64,000 nucleotides of DNA from Pascua guehoae (Eukaryota; Basidiomycota; Tremellomycetes; Trichosporonales; Trichosporonaceae), in NCBI GenBank assembly GCA_001600415.1, contig BCJX01000001.1, positions 470,365 through 534,364 of the forward strand, read 5' to 3'. The notes under the pieces were generated by a model, which saw only the letters and a list, made by a program, of their open reading frames with translations, made no database searches and was not told the DNA's origin. Within the stretch, counting starts at the first letter, position 1, and each line of letters opens with the position of its first letter. Position numbers and translations under genes: made by a program. This document shows, piece by piece, positions 45,902 through 55,692 of this stretch.

Positions 45902-46010
45902 GAGTAAGTCATCTCCAGTGTAGCCATCTCCAGTGTAGTCATCCCCAGCGTAGTCATCTCCAGCGTAGTTCATCTCCCAAGTAGTTCATCTTCCATGTAG
46001 TTCACTCCAC
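45902..46010. repeat. 15-16 bp tandem repeat, about seven units
   Basis: Degenerate GTAGTCATCTCCAGT units directly after the 19-bp minisatellite. Confidence 0.8.
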
Positions 46011-46262
46011 CAGTTGGTCACCTCTCGCGTTCAGGTTCCAGGTGAGACCGTAGAGCATTTAAGCTGCCACCTTGGCTCATGGATCCGCAACCATACCGCG
46101 TCATGCAGGGAATACGCAAGAGGTTCCCCCTTTGCAGCTCTGGCCGCATTATCCACGATACAGCTAGCCTTGGTGATTTGAAGTGCTGCAGAGGTCAAAC
46201 CAATCGACAGTGAACTCGGAGTCTTCATCTCCTCAACCGGCCTGCCACTTGTCGAGTAGGTA

Positions 46263-46403
46263 CACAGAGGGTGTCAAAAAGGAACGAGAAATGGCACAGG
46301 GTGAGACTGGCAGACTCTTGCCAGGTCTGGACGTCTGCAGCAGGTCAACATCTGCATGCCTCGGTATCCCTGCGCCTTTCTCGTTCCTTTAGGACACCCT
46401 CTG
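46263..46403. mobile_element. TA-flanked inverted-repeat element (MITE-like)
   Basis: Ends are inverted repeats of roughly 25 bp: left CACAGAGGGTGTC then AAGGAACGAGAAA; right, read inward, CAGAGGGTGTCC then AAAGGAACGAGAAA. Both ends abut TA (46261-46262 and 46404-46405), as expected for a Tc1/mariner-type target duplication. The 141 bp between hold no gene. It could also be a plain hairpin. Confidence 0.6.
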
Positions 46404-46405
46404 TA

Positions 46406-46926
46406 TGTCTCTGAGCTCCAGACGGGTATCACCAGTTGGACCACCGTTCGGATTCGGAGCTCGCATGCGATTCTCGCCCGGCGCGAGGAATGTTGGATCT
46501 TCGTGGCTGCACAGGATGCTCCGCACAGAATCGGCGCCCCCTCTGTCAGTGGCGCTCGTTTGGATGGCATACCGCGCAGTCTCAGTGATGAATTGGGCCC
46601 AACACCGAGTGTGTGAAACCTCCCACCGTGCCAGAGCGGCCGTGATGAGCTCATTGATCTTCATCTGACAGTGGTTTTACTCATAAGGCCGAGATCAGTC
46701 TACGCCCCATTGTGTACTCGTCTCACCACCTCGCCAACGTTCGGCGGCCGGTGGTGGGATCATGGCCGCCTCATTCCAATTGCGTCATGGCCAAACTTGC
46801 GGTCCACGTCGATATAAGCCTCTCCAACGCTACCCGGACACCGCATCCCACGCTCACCACCCCTTCACAACCCCACCACAACCACCACCCAACCCTCCCA
46901 ACCTCACCCCAAACAAACCCACCACA
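46406..46926. other. Intergenic stretch and promoter of the PVVVVPP protein
   Basis: No supported gene. A TATA-like CGATATAAG at 46809-46817 lies about 115 bp before the ATG at 46927, followed by a CCACC-rich leader. Confidence 0.45.
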
Positions 46927-47259
46927 ATGCCAATCTTCCCCTCATCCCGCCGCGACCGCTCGCCCCGCCCTCCCATCGTCGTGGTACCCCCACGCACGCC
47001 GGTCGTCATCGCCCCGCGCCCCATCATCGCGGGCCCGCGTCCTGTCGTCGTCGTCCCGCCGCGCTCTCCGCGCCCCGTCGTCGTCGTGCCCCCGCCGCGT
47101 TCCCCGCGTCCCGTCGTAGTGGTGCCCCCGCCCTCGCCCAGGCCCGTTGTCGTCGTGCCCCCGCGGCGCTCGCCGGCGCCCGTCGTCGTTGTCAAGCCGT
47201 CGCGCTCGCCGGCGCCCGTCGTCGTGGTGCCGCCGCCCCGTCCGCCGCGTCGCTGGTAG
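46927..47259 (+). CDS. Small PVVVVPP-repeat protein
   Basis: Single exon of 110 residues built almost only from alternating VVVV strands and Pro/Arg/Ser turns: IVVVPPR, PVVVVPPRSPR, PVVVVPPPSPR and so on to PPRPPRRW. No signal peptide or known domain. The strong GC-rich codon repeat could also be non-coding low complexity, but the ATG in CACAATG context, an upstream TATA-like box and a stop right after the repeat favour a gene. Function unknown. Confidence 0.5.
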   Translation: MPIFPSSRRDRSPRPPIVVVPPRTPVVIAPRPIIAGPRPVVVVPPRSPRPVVVVPPPRSPRPVVVVPPPSPRPVVVVPPRRSPAPVVVVKPSRSPAPVVVVPPPRPPRRW

Positions 47260-47647
47260 AGCTCTGGAGCACGCGAGTCGCGGCCTTCCAAGTGTTGACC
47301 GACCCCACCCTCCGCCTCTGACCGTATCGTCTCCGAGCCTGCGCGAGCCCCAAGCGACGCCCGCAGGTAGCGACAATGACCGTTTCTCGTCCCGTACACG
47401 ACGCCACACACGGTTCCCGAGCCGAGTTTCCAGAAAGTCCCATATGTTCATAAGTAGTTAGAGATGTCATCGTATACTCGTTCGTCTTGGTCAAAGAAAC
47501 AGTGGCTGGGAAGTGTGAGAGGCCAATTCTTGGAATGACGCGGTGGCGGAGATGAGATGTGTCTTGTGTACGAGATCGACCCGTGAGACCCAGCCCTGTG
47601 GAGGGTTGGCACGCTGTTGCAAAGGGAGATTGTCGAAAAACAAAAGA
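47260..47647. other. Intergenic stretch
   Basis: Between the PVVVVPP gene and tRNA-Tyr. No gene seen. Confidence 0.4.
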
Positions 47648-47738
47648 TCTCTCGACTGTGAGTCGAACACAGGACCTGCGGATTAAAGTGGGGGTAACCA
47701 ATTACAGTCCGACGCTCTACCAACTGAGCTATCGAGAG
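47648..47738 (-). tRNA. tRNA-Tyr (GTA) with intron
   Basis: Minus strand, 91 nt. The acceptor stem CTCTCGA pairs with TCGAGAG and is followed by A. The D arm is GCTCAGTTGGTAGAGC. The anticodon loop CTGTAA gives anticodon GTA, and the T arm is CTGTG TTCGACT CACAG. An intron of about 18 nt directly 3' of the purine after the anticodon is the position conserved in nuclear tRNA-Tyr genes. CCA is not encoded, as expected for a nuclear gene. Confidence 0.93.
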
Positions 47739-48053
47739 GATTACGTAAATTCTAACCCAACATTGGGGACGACGCGGGGCGGTGGCAATACGGAAATAGC
47801 ACTTGTTTATGCCGCGGAATCAAAAATGAGAGCCACTAACCACCTGGGGGCGCGTTCCGCCCTGTGCTGCCATGTTCAGGCACGGGTCATGGAATGAGTC
47901 TGGATTTCGTCACCATGAATGACCCACCCCCACCCCCACCGCCAGACGCGCCCACCCACCACCCATGTCCATTATCCCCCCTCTTCTCTTTCCCAACAAC
48001 CACCCCATCCCCCACTCACGACCTCACCTCTTGCACATCCATCCACCCCCACA
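47739..48053. other. Intergenic stretch and promoter of the peroxiredoxin gene
   Basis: CCACCC-rich leader before the ATG at 48054. No gene seen. Confidence 0.4.
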
Positions 48054-49857
48054 ATGCCCAAGTCTGACACGCCCGCTACTCGCCGCTCGGCGCGCGTCGC
48101 TGGCCGCGCCGCGGGCCCGGCCGCTGCAAAGGTGAGTCTCAGTTGTGGCGGGGATAAACAAAAGAGGGCATTTTTGAACCACAACAATGCGCCGTCCGAC
48201 GCGCGGCCCGGTAGTGGCCACTGTCGCCTGTTTCCATCCGCTGACCCCAGCCTGCTCCCGAGGTGAAGAAGGCCGCGCCAAAGGTGGCCAAGCCCAAGCC
48301 TGTGGAGAAGGTCGAGGACAAGGTTGAGAAGACGGAGAAGCCCGCGTCCAAGCCAAAGTCCAAGGGCGCGTCCAAGGCCGAGGCTGACAAGCCCGCGTCC
48401 AAGGCCGCTGACAAGCCCGCATCCAAGCCCGCTTCCAAGCCTGCATCCAAGCCTGCATCCAAGCCCGCGTCCAAGCCAAAGGTCGCATCCAAGGCCAAGG
48501 ACACCAAGGTCGCATCCAAGCCCGACTCGAATGCAAAGGACGCCAAACCCGCGTCCAAGCTCGCGTCCAAGCCCGACTCCAAGGCCAAGACGGCATCCAA
48601 GACTGCGTCCAAGGGCGAGTCCAAGTCCAAGGCCGAGGACAAGGAGGAGGCCGCCGGACCGCCAACGTCGGCCGGTACCGTCGCTCTCAAGCTCGGCCAG
48701 ACCCTGCCGTCCATCACTGTCCAGGACAACACGGGCGCCGACGTTGACGTGTCGACGCTCGCGGGCGAGAAGGGCGTGGTCATCTTCCTGTACCCCAAGG
48801 TAAGTGGATCGTGGGCTCGTGGGACAGATTAAGGTGGTTTATTGTTCCGTCGGGGTTCTGGGCGATATTCAGATGGGCCATGGGGGGACCAAGGCCGTGT
48901 GGGTGTACACGTGTCCATGGCTACGGCGAACGTTTGGCCACTGGATGAGGACTACCCCGCCATCATCCACAAGGGGAAACTAAACGTTCTCTTGGCCGAG
49001 TACGCGAGAACGCGCACATCCTTCCCCTTGGCGTGTTCAACACTGTTGGTGGGACGTATTGCGCTGTCATTGGACTCGTCTCTGTCTGCTCTGAGACCAG
49101 GCTGTGGAGGCTGAATGTCCACTCGTGACAGCCACGTATCTCTTGACCCTGTCAAACTAAACTCTGAGAAGTCTTCATGCTCTGAGTACATGGGTTTCAA
49201 TGGGCTCCACGCTGCTTTTTCACCCCAGCTATGTCGGGAACCTCTACTGGTGACCCCGTTTCAAAGCACCATCGTCTAGATCCCACCGCTGAACAGTGTG
49301 CTGACACCCCAGGCCGACACGCCAGGATGCACCAACCAGGCGTGCGGGTTCCGCGACGCGCACGATGAGATCCGCGACCTTGGCTACGAGATCTACGGCT
49401 TGAGCAAGGACAAGCCGGCCGCGCAGCAGAAGGTGAGTATTGGCGCGGATGGCCGGTCCATGCCGGACATTGGCGAATAGACGAGGGTCTGCAGAGACTA
49501 ACCTCCCAGTGGATCAACAAGAAGGAGCTCACGTACAAGCTCTTGTGCGACCCCGAGAGCAAGCTGATCAAGAAGTGAGTACCACGAGAGCGTACGTCGC
49601 TAACCACAGGCTCGGCGCTTTTGTCCTCCCCAACAAGTGAGTGCTCCTAACGTGCACCATCGCCACCACATGTGTCTAGGCTAACGTGGCAGCACCAAGC
49701 GGTCGCACTTTATCTTCGAGAAGGGCACCGGCAAGCTCGTCGACATTGCGCTCGGCGTCAAGCCTGCGAATGAGTGAGTCGCATGCGTGAGCTGCAAGCC
49801 GTTTCGCTGACACGCAGCCCCGGAAACGTGCTCAAGTTCCTCACGTCCCACCACTAA
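48054..49857 (+). CDS. DOT5: Peroxiredoxin Q/BCP-type, nuclear thiol peroxidase (Dot5-like)
   Basis: Seven exons: 48054-48131, 48251-48799, 49313-49432, 49510-49574, 49610-49636, 49693-49773, 49818-49857, 319 residues. The N-terminus (TRRSARVAGRAAG) and a long Lys/Ala/Ser/Pro tract of KPASKPASK type (residues ~27-160) resemble a histone H1 tail and should direct the protein to nucleus and chromatin. The thioredoxin fold follows: LPSITVQDN, VVIFLYPK, then ADTPGCTNQACGFRD with peroxidatic Cys215 and resolving Cys220 in the C-x4-C spacing of the PrxQ class. LLCDPESKLIKKLGAF and RSHFIFEK match Dot5 of yeast. It reduces hydroperoxides using thioredoxin. The Lys-rich tract is much longer than in yeast Dot5. 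Confidence 0.9.
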
Positions 49858-51111
49858 TCGGCGGCGCTCCGCGCGCTGCGTAGACCTGCACCTTTGGGCT
49901 CATCTAGGTTCTTCCTGTTGTGTCGTGTCGTGTCCCTTCGTCTCGTCTCGTTTCGTTTCGTCTCGTGTTCGTCTGGTTTTCGTTCGTGCTCCCCCTCCAG
50001 TACCGTAATCTTGCTGTCGTCCTTGCTGTCGTGCTCACTGTCGTGCTCTGTATGGTAGATACCGTATGCATTGGTGTATACTGCGATCACCTGGGCGATA
50101 TGGTGCTGCTCCAGCGCTATAAACTACGAGCGTTCCGCCTCGAACCACAGAGGTAGAGAGTCGCAAAGGCACATGGCCATCCGGACCAGGACGGTTGATA
50201 CTGGACCGCAAACAGCAATCAGCGGGGATAGCTCATCGACATACGTCAAAGGTCTCGCTCGAACGGATGTAAAACTAACAAGACATGCAAGACATGGGAC
50301 TTACCGGGTTCTTCGCAATGCGACTGTTCCCACCTCATACACTCTGCTTCTCCAATAGACGAAATCGAAATTGAACCCGTGCAGTTGATAAACCCCTCCG
50401 GTTTCACCTTGTCATCGCCCATGTGCCTGAGGCAGTGCACCCGTCCCCATTTAGACCTCGTTGCGATGCATGCTATGCAAGCCAGGCGATGCGGCGGCGG
50501 TGCGTGAGCGGCCTGGAACGTTCTTCCGCCCAGAGCTTGTTTACAGCGCTTCGAGATGCGGTGCGAGGGGCTCAAGGCGTGTGGTTGAGGCTGCACCGCC
50601 TCTGAGTTTGGCATGAAGAGCGGTGTGTTTTAAGGTTAACTGCCTGACAGGTGACAGGCATGAAAGGGGTGGGCACAGGTTGCACAGGGCACAGGGCAGA
50701 CAAGGTTATGTATGACCTCATGAGCTGCAGGTTGCAGAAAACCCCCGTCACCCCTGCCGTCACAACAAGCTCTGACATCTGTTGACCACAGCCTTGCACC
50801 GCCTGCTGGGTACAGGTGGGCGTGTCCAGGTGTCCAGAACGCCATCGAGTCTTGAAACACGCAACGGTTGTCGCTGTGCGGCCCTGGGGCAAGTCTTATT
50901 AATACAACCCCGCTTCCATCCGTCAGTGTTGAGTTTGAAGCTGTGCGCTGAAACTCGTAGGTCTGCAAGGGGCGGTCTCAGTGCCAAGCTCAGCATTCTG
51001 ACCACTCGTCACGATCTATATATACCGCAACTGGTACCCCCCAGGCCCAGATCCCCCCGCAACACCACTTACCATACCGTACACGCTGTCGCAATCGTAC
51101 ACTTTCCAGCC
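49858..51111. other. Intergenic stretch
   Basis: No supported gene. A CGT/TCTCG-rich low-complexity run follows the peroxiredoxin stop (49919-50050). The right end holds the promoter of the next gene. Confidence 0.45.
51014..51024 (+). promoter_or_regulatory. TATA-like box of the aspartyl-protease-like gene
   Basis: CTATATATACC about 90 bp upstream of the ATG at 51112, in an otherwise GC-rich stretch. Confidence 0.5.
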
Positions 51112-52985
51112 ATGGGCCAATCCCTCTCCCGGGTACACAACTGGCCACTAGAGAGACGCGGCAGGCGGCCTGTTGTTATACCCCTCCATCTCACCAGCCC
51201 CCATCCTGACGAGTAAGTTGAGTTGTGTCCTGGCATGGAGCAGTTACTAAGCGCACCCAGCGTGACTATCGACAACTGCCAGAGCTCAATCTCGACCCAC
51301 ATCAGCGTCGGCAAGGACGCAAAGCCGTTCCGCGCCATCCTAGACCTAAACTGCTCGTACATTGCCCTCTACGACAAGCGGTATAGGCGCAAACATGAAC
51401 GACGGCACGGGTACGACCCAGCGCGCAAGTCGGTGGGGACGTACCGCCAGACGATGCAGTGGAAGGAGCTCGACTTTAGAGGTGGGCAGTATGCGCATGG
51501 ACACGTCGTGTACGACCGCGTAACGCTCGGTGGCGATATTGAGTATAGTCAGATCCTTGGTACGTTTTGCCTCAAAGTCGCGGATGCCTTGATACATCGA
51601 GCCGTGCTGGGTCCACCGCTGACGCCGCACAGTGCATGCCGAGAACGTAAAGGACGACTCTGGCCCAGACATCTCGGGCGTGATTGGGTTCGGACTGCCA
51701 GAGGACGGGGCCCAGGGCGACCCATTCTGGATCAACGCCTGTGTGCTTTGTACCAAGGACAACTGGAGGCAGCAGTTTGGCCTCTGCATCAGGCGTCAGC
51801 CTCGGGATGACGGCGAGGGCGCGACGGACGACGGCGACATCACTATCGGGTAAGATGCGTCCATTGTGTTGTTGATGATGTTTCGTGAGGGGGTACCGAG
51901 CATCGAGCGAGCTATTCGAGTACCAGAGATGCGGACAATCCGACAATATTGAGGCCAACAGCCGGCTCTCTGACCCCATCGACCTCCCTCCCACCACGGC
52001 ACCACAAACACACACACACACAATCCTTCGATCTCCTCACCCCCCGCCCCTAGCCTGCCATGTGGAGACCCTCGGAATCTTCCACGTGGTTTATCGCGAC
52101 CATCTTCGCTTTCTATCATACATAGATGTCTTGTGGCCACGAGAGCTAACGCACAGCGGGGTGAATACCAACCGGATCAAAGGCGACATGCACTGGACGC
52201 CCATTTTGCGTCCCGACATCGGCGCCGAGCGCGAGTGGAAACTCATCAACGGCAATTCCGTCCTCCGGCAAGCCCCCGAAAACCAGCCCCGGTGGGAGGT
52301 GCCGATGGCGGGCACGGCGGTGTGGAAGCGCGGCACGCCAGAGTACTTTTGCGGGGGCACAGCGCTGTTCGACACGCGCACGGCACACATCTCGGGGCCG
52401 GAGGAGACGGTGGACCGGATGTACCAGTCGATCGGGGGCGTGCGGTACACCGACTCGACCCGGCCAGACGGGTGGTATATCCCCCACTTGCCAGAGGACG
52501 TGCACGTGTCGTTTGGGTTTGGGGACAGGGCGTTCCCTGTCGACATTGAGGATCTGTTCGTTTGGGATCCGGTGCGCGACGAGTACCGAGGCTTGATGAC
52601 GGGGACGGATACGCCGTGAGTTGTGTAAAAGTTGGTGAGTGCTGACGGATGTAGTGATAAATGGACACTGGGGATCCGATTCCTCCAAAGCGTCTACACG
52701 GCATACGGGAAACACGAGGGCGAGTGGCAGGTCGGTATCGCCGAGCTCGCACAGGGGTCGCCTGGACCGCCTGAGGATTTCTCACTGGTCGATGCCCCAG
52801 TACAAGAGTGCGTGGGAGAAGAAGAGAGCCCGAGTGTGAGCTCGGGCTGGGGTGATATACCCTACATCCAGACCCTTGGACTTCGGCCAGCTGAGAGCGG
52901 GACTAGGATCAGTTACGTGGGCCCGAAGTCGAGCTCCGCATCTCATAGCCCTGTTTTGCCTTGCCTTGGGACGACTGTGTGGTGA
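51112..52985 (+). CDS. Pepsin-like aspartyl protease homologue, probably inactive
   Basis: Five exons: 51112-51212, 51261-51559, 51633-51849, 52157-52615, 52655-52985, 468 residues. The pepsin-family (A1) outline is clear: ISVGKDAKPFRAILDLN in the N-lobe, GVIGFG in mid-lobe, ALFDTRTAHISGP in the C-lobe, and WTLGIRFLQSVYTAYGKHEGEWQVGIAE near the end. The catalytic D-T-G and D-T/S-G triads read DLN (62-64) and DTR (278-280). Both Asp remain but the residues that shape the site are lost, so peptidase activity is doubtful. There is no signal peptide. The start MGQSLS instead fits the N-myristoylation pattern MGxxxS, suggesting a membrane-attached cytosolic protein (inference). Confidence 0.78.
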
Positions 52986-54172
52986 GCGCGCTAGAGTAGC
53001 CGTCCATGAGCGCGCTAGAGTAGCCGTTGAGTGTAAGTAGTCCCATCAAGTGATAGTGTTGTACAACATAGAGAATAGAGTAGCATGAAGAAGGTGTTGT
53101 ATTGAGCGATGAAGCCTTGCATACATTGAATGTGCGCGCGCGAATATATGTGGCGGCGCGCCGCGGCTCAGACGCACGTGCGACGGCGCGGGCGTGCGCG
53201 TGTGTGCGTGAGGCTCGAGCCCTTACAACAGAAGAGAGATGGAGAGTTGTGCCTTTCCGTTGCAAATGTTGTATAGAGACAACCTTGTGGCTGTGTCACG
53301 GTGGAGTGGCGGGTGCGCGAGGGTAAACTATCGAGCAGTGTCGTGGCGAAGTGCTAGGTATGAGAGACTAGACTATACATTCGCCGAAGGACATGTATAA
53401 GGTCAACAGGATACTTGTATATATCTTCGCCGAATGTGTCCAGTATAGTGGCGCAATATGGAAGGTCCGCTGCGCGGGTGCTTTGGTGTTGCAGTTGCTG
53501 GTATTGGCGCGCGCATGGCCACATGGCTTGTAGCGCAACCCCAGGGATCAACTACCAATTTCCAGTTGCCCATCACACCACAGCGCGGCGCCGTATGCGG
53601 CGCCGCATCAAACCCTTGGCTGTCAGTTGCCAGTTGAAGGGTGCGTTTCGCGTCCATTTCTGAGACCAAGCTACTGAGCCTGAGGCATCCTCTGCCTGCA
53701 CAGGTGTACAGTAGGACGAGAGTTCTATGAGTGGCACTGTGGGTGCGTGCCACAGCCTGTGCCACCTGGCGGCACGCTCTTAAGGGTAGAAGAGCCTATC
53801 TCCGTTCTTCATGATACTCTATCCTCCAGTTTCTACAACAGCGAAGAGCCACTGTGAGCATTTGGTTGAAGATTTGTAAACATTGATACGATGCAACATG
53901 TCCAAGTCCATCAGTCTGTTACAATGCCACATAGAACTTGTTGTTGCTCCAACCATCGTCACATCTCCAGGCCGCCAAGACTCTCTACCTGGTCACACCC
54001 TGCTACCGTCCCATCTTGACCGCCCAGTATAGCTAACACCATCAAAGGACTACGACCGAGAGACGAGGGCCTGAGGTCAGCACGTTCCCTTGTTACGCTA
54101 GTCAGAGCAATCCCACTCTGGGGACAAGTATTCACCGTTGCCAATACAAACGTTGTTGTCTGAGTGTTAGAT
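52986..54172. other. Intergenic stretch
   Basis: Holds a family-A repeat (53096-53229). No gene seen in the remaining ~950 bp. Confidence 0.45.
53096..53229 (+). repeat. Dispersed repeat family A
   Basis: Copy beginning GTTGTATTGAGCGATGAAG and ending GAGGCTCGAGCCCTTACAAC, again with a GTTGTA/TACAAC inverted end pair. No family-B partner nearby. Confidence 0.7.
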
Positions 54173-55129
54173 TTAGGAAGGACTCATTTGGTTATCAAAC
54201 TCACAGAGCTGCGCCGCTCTCTCGGCGTAGTAGTCAACAAAGGTTACTACTACAAACTGGCCACCCAGGGTCGGCTCCACAGTCTCGACGGCGCCGACTC
54301 TTCTGAAGAGGGGCATCACAGCCTCTGGAGACCAGTACAACACTGGCCCAACCAGGACTTGTCGTCCCTGGAGAGGACGGGTTGGAAGGGTGTGGGGCGG
54401 GGAGAGCCGGTACTCGAGTGGCAAGCCCCTCTCGTATGTCGTAAACGACGGCGCGTATGGCGCCGGGCGGTACTCCACGTTGGTTGTCGTGCCCCGGAAG
54501 TTGTGATTCCTGTCAAAAGTCGCCCCGAAGGCCGACGAGGGGATCCAGGAGGGGGCTGGGGCGGCTGGCTTGGGTACAGTCACTTTGGGCACTTGACGAG
54601 CATACGGCGCAAACCTTGGCCTCGGGCGTCCGCTCACGGTCCGCATGGCGGATGGCGTCTGGCGCTGTGGGGGAGTCGCCAGGACCTCGGTCTTGGGCTT
54701 GACCGGAGACTTGCCGCGCTGGCGCTTGCGCGCGCGCCGCTGTGTCGCCTGCACGTTGTCATGCCCGACAGCGAGGAGTGGGACCGGTGGCGAGATCCGA
54801 TCGAGCAGGGGGGTAGCCTTCGGGGTCGAGACGAGACATTTGACCTCCGGAGATGATGTGTCGGGAGGCGGAATGGCATGGGATGCATCCTGCAGAGGGC
54901 TGACCGGGCAGCGGACCGGGCTGCCAGGCGAGCGACGCCACGAGTATGGCGAGTCATCCCGCCGGATCGGCGTGTACAACACGTCCGGGTCAATGTCCAT
55001 CGGAGATCCCGCGTACGACGCGGGCGCGCAGGGGGGCGTGATGGCGCCCGAAGCCGTGGCCGAGGACGGCGCACCTGTTCCAGATGGTCCGCATGGGGTG
55101 GGTGACGGCGACAACGACAAACGGGACAT
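54173..55129 (-). CDS. RRM-like protein 1 (unknown function)
   Basis: Single exon of 318 residues from the ATG at 55129 (MSRLSLSPSPTP). The same frame is open further upstream, but that part reads as hydrophobic junk, so this start was chosen. An acidic MDIDPDVLYTPIRRDD element near residue 40 and a basic QRRARKRQRGKSPVKPK stretch (possible nuclear signal) precede a C-terminal fold. That region (VLVGPVLYWSPEAVMPLFRR, then GGQFVVVTFVDYYAERAAQL) has the strand-helix-strand pattern of an RNA-recognition motif, though RNP consensus residues are weak. It is related to the next gene in order and motifs. Confidence 0.6.
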   Translation of the reverse strand: MSRLSLSPSPTPCGPSGTGAPSSATASGAITPPCAPASYAGSPMDIDPDVLYTPIRRDDSPYSWRRSPGSPVRCPVSPLQDASHAIPPPDTSSPEVKCLVSTPKATPLLDRISPPVPLLAVGHDNVQATQRRARKRQRGKSPVKPKTEVLATPPQRQTPSAMRTVSGRPRPRFAPYARQVPKVTVPKPAAPAPSWIPSSAFGATFDRNHNFRGTTTNVEYRPAPYAPSFTTYERGLPLEYRLSPPHTLPTRPLQGRQVLVGPVLYWSPEAVMPLFRRVGAVETVEPTLGGQFVVVTFVDYYAERAAQLCEFDNQMSPS

Positions 55130-55692
55130 CTTGAGCAGTTTGACGAGGGCGGTGGCGACGGAGACGGGGCTGGGAGGCGAGCGTCGGGGGGAGACGTGGG
55201 GAGCGGTAGTGGCACCGGGCCAGAGTCGTGGGGGATGAACAAGAAGGGTATGCACAACACGCACGAAATGAAAGAAGGAGTTAGAAATTACAAGAAAGAG
55301 AATAGGCAATGGGTGGAAGAGTGATGGGAGAATGAAAGGGACACACGACACACGGCAAACACGCCATTTGCTTCCATCCTCCACCGTCCAGTGTCCAATG
55401 TGGCACCCACAAATCCCCAGTCCACACAATGCGTCCAACCCGCATTCTCGCACCACTGGACCCGCACAATACATACTCGACATGCATTCAGCTCTTACAT
55501 GCTCCTAGCTCTACAAGACGTCGTCTCACACTCACTGACCACGCACACAGCTCACGCCTACCGCCCACACACTGAGCACCCACCCCCACTCCCCTCGTCC
55601 TGGGCCTGCTGGTTATGGGGCTCGACCTCGTCGGCGGCCCTGTACGCAAACTGGCGCTGGTACTCCACATGGCGCTCCAGGTCGTGTGTTGA
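55130..55692. promoter_or_regulatory. Promoter region of RRM-like protein 1
   Basis: Intergenic between the two RRM-like genes, pyrimidine-rich on the minus strand. No gene seen. Confidence 0.4.

Noticed and set aside
45645..45984. Overlapping open frames on both strands in the 19-bp minisatellite
   Set aside because: They are open only because the repeat unit has no stop; there is no start context or homology.
46389..46664. 91-codon minus-strand frame (MKINELITAALARWEV)
   Set aside because: Looks protein-like at its start but has no extension, no known domain, and overlaps the inverted-repeat element; not supported as a gene.
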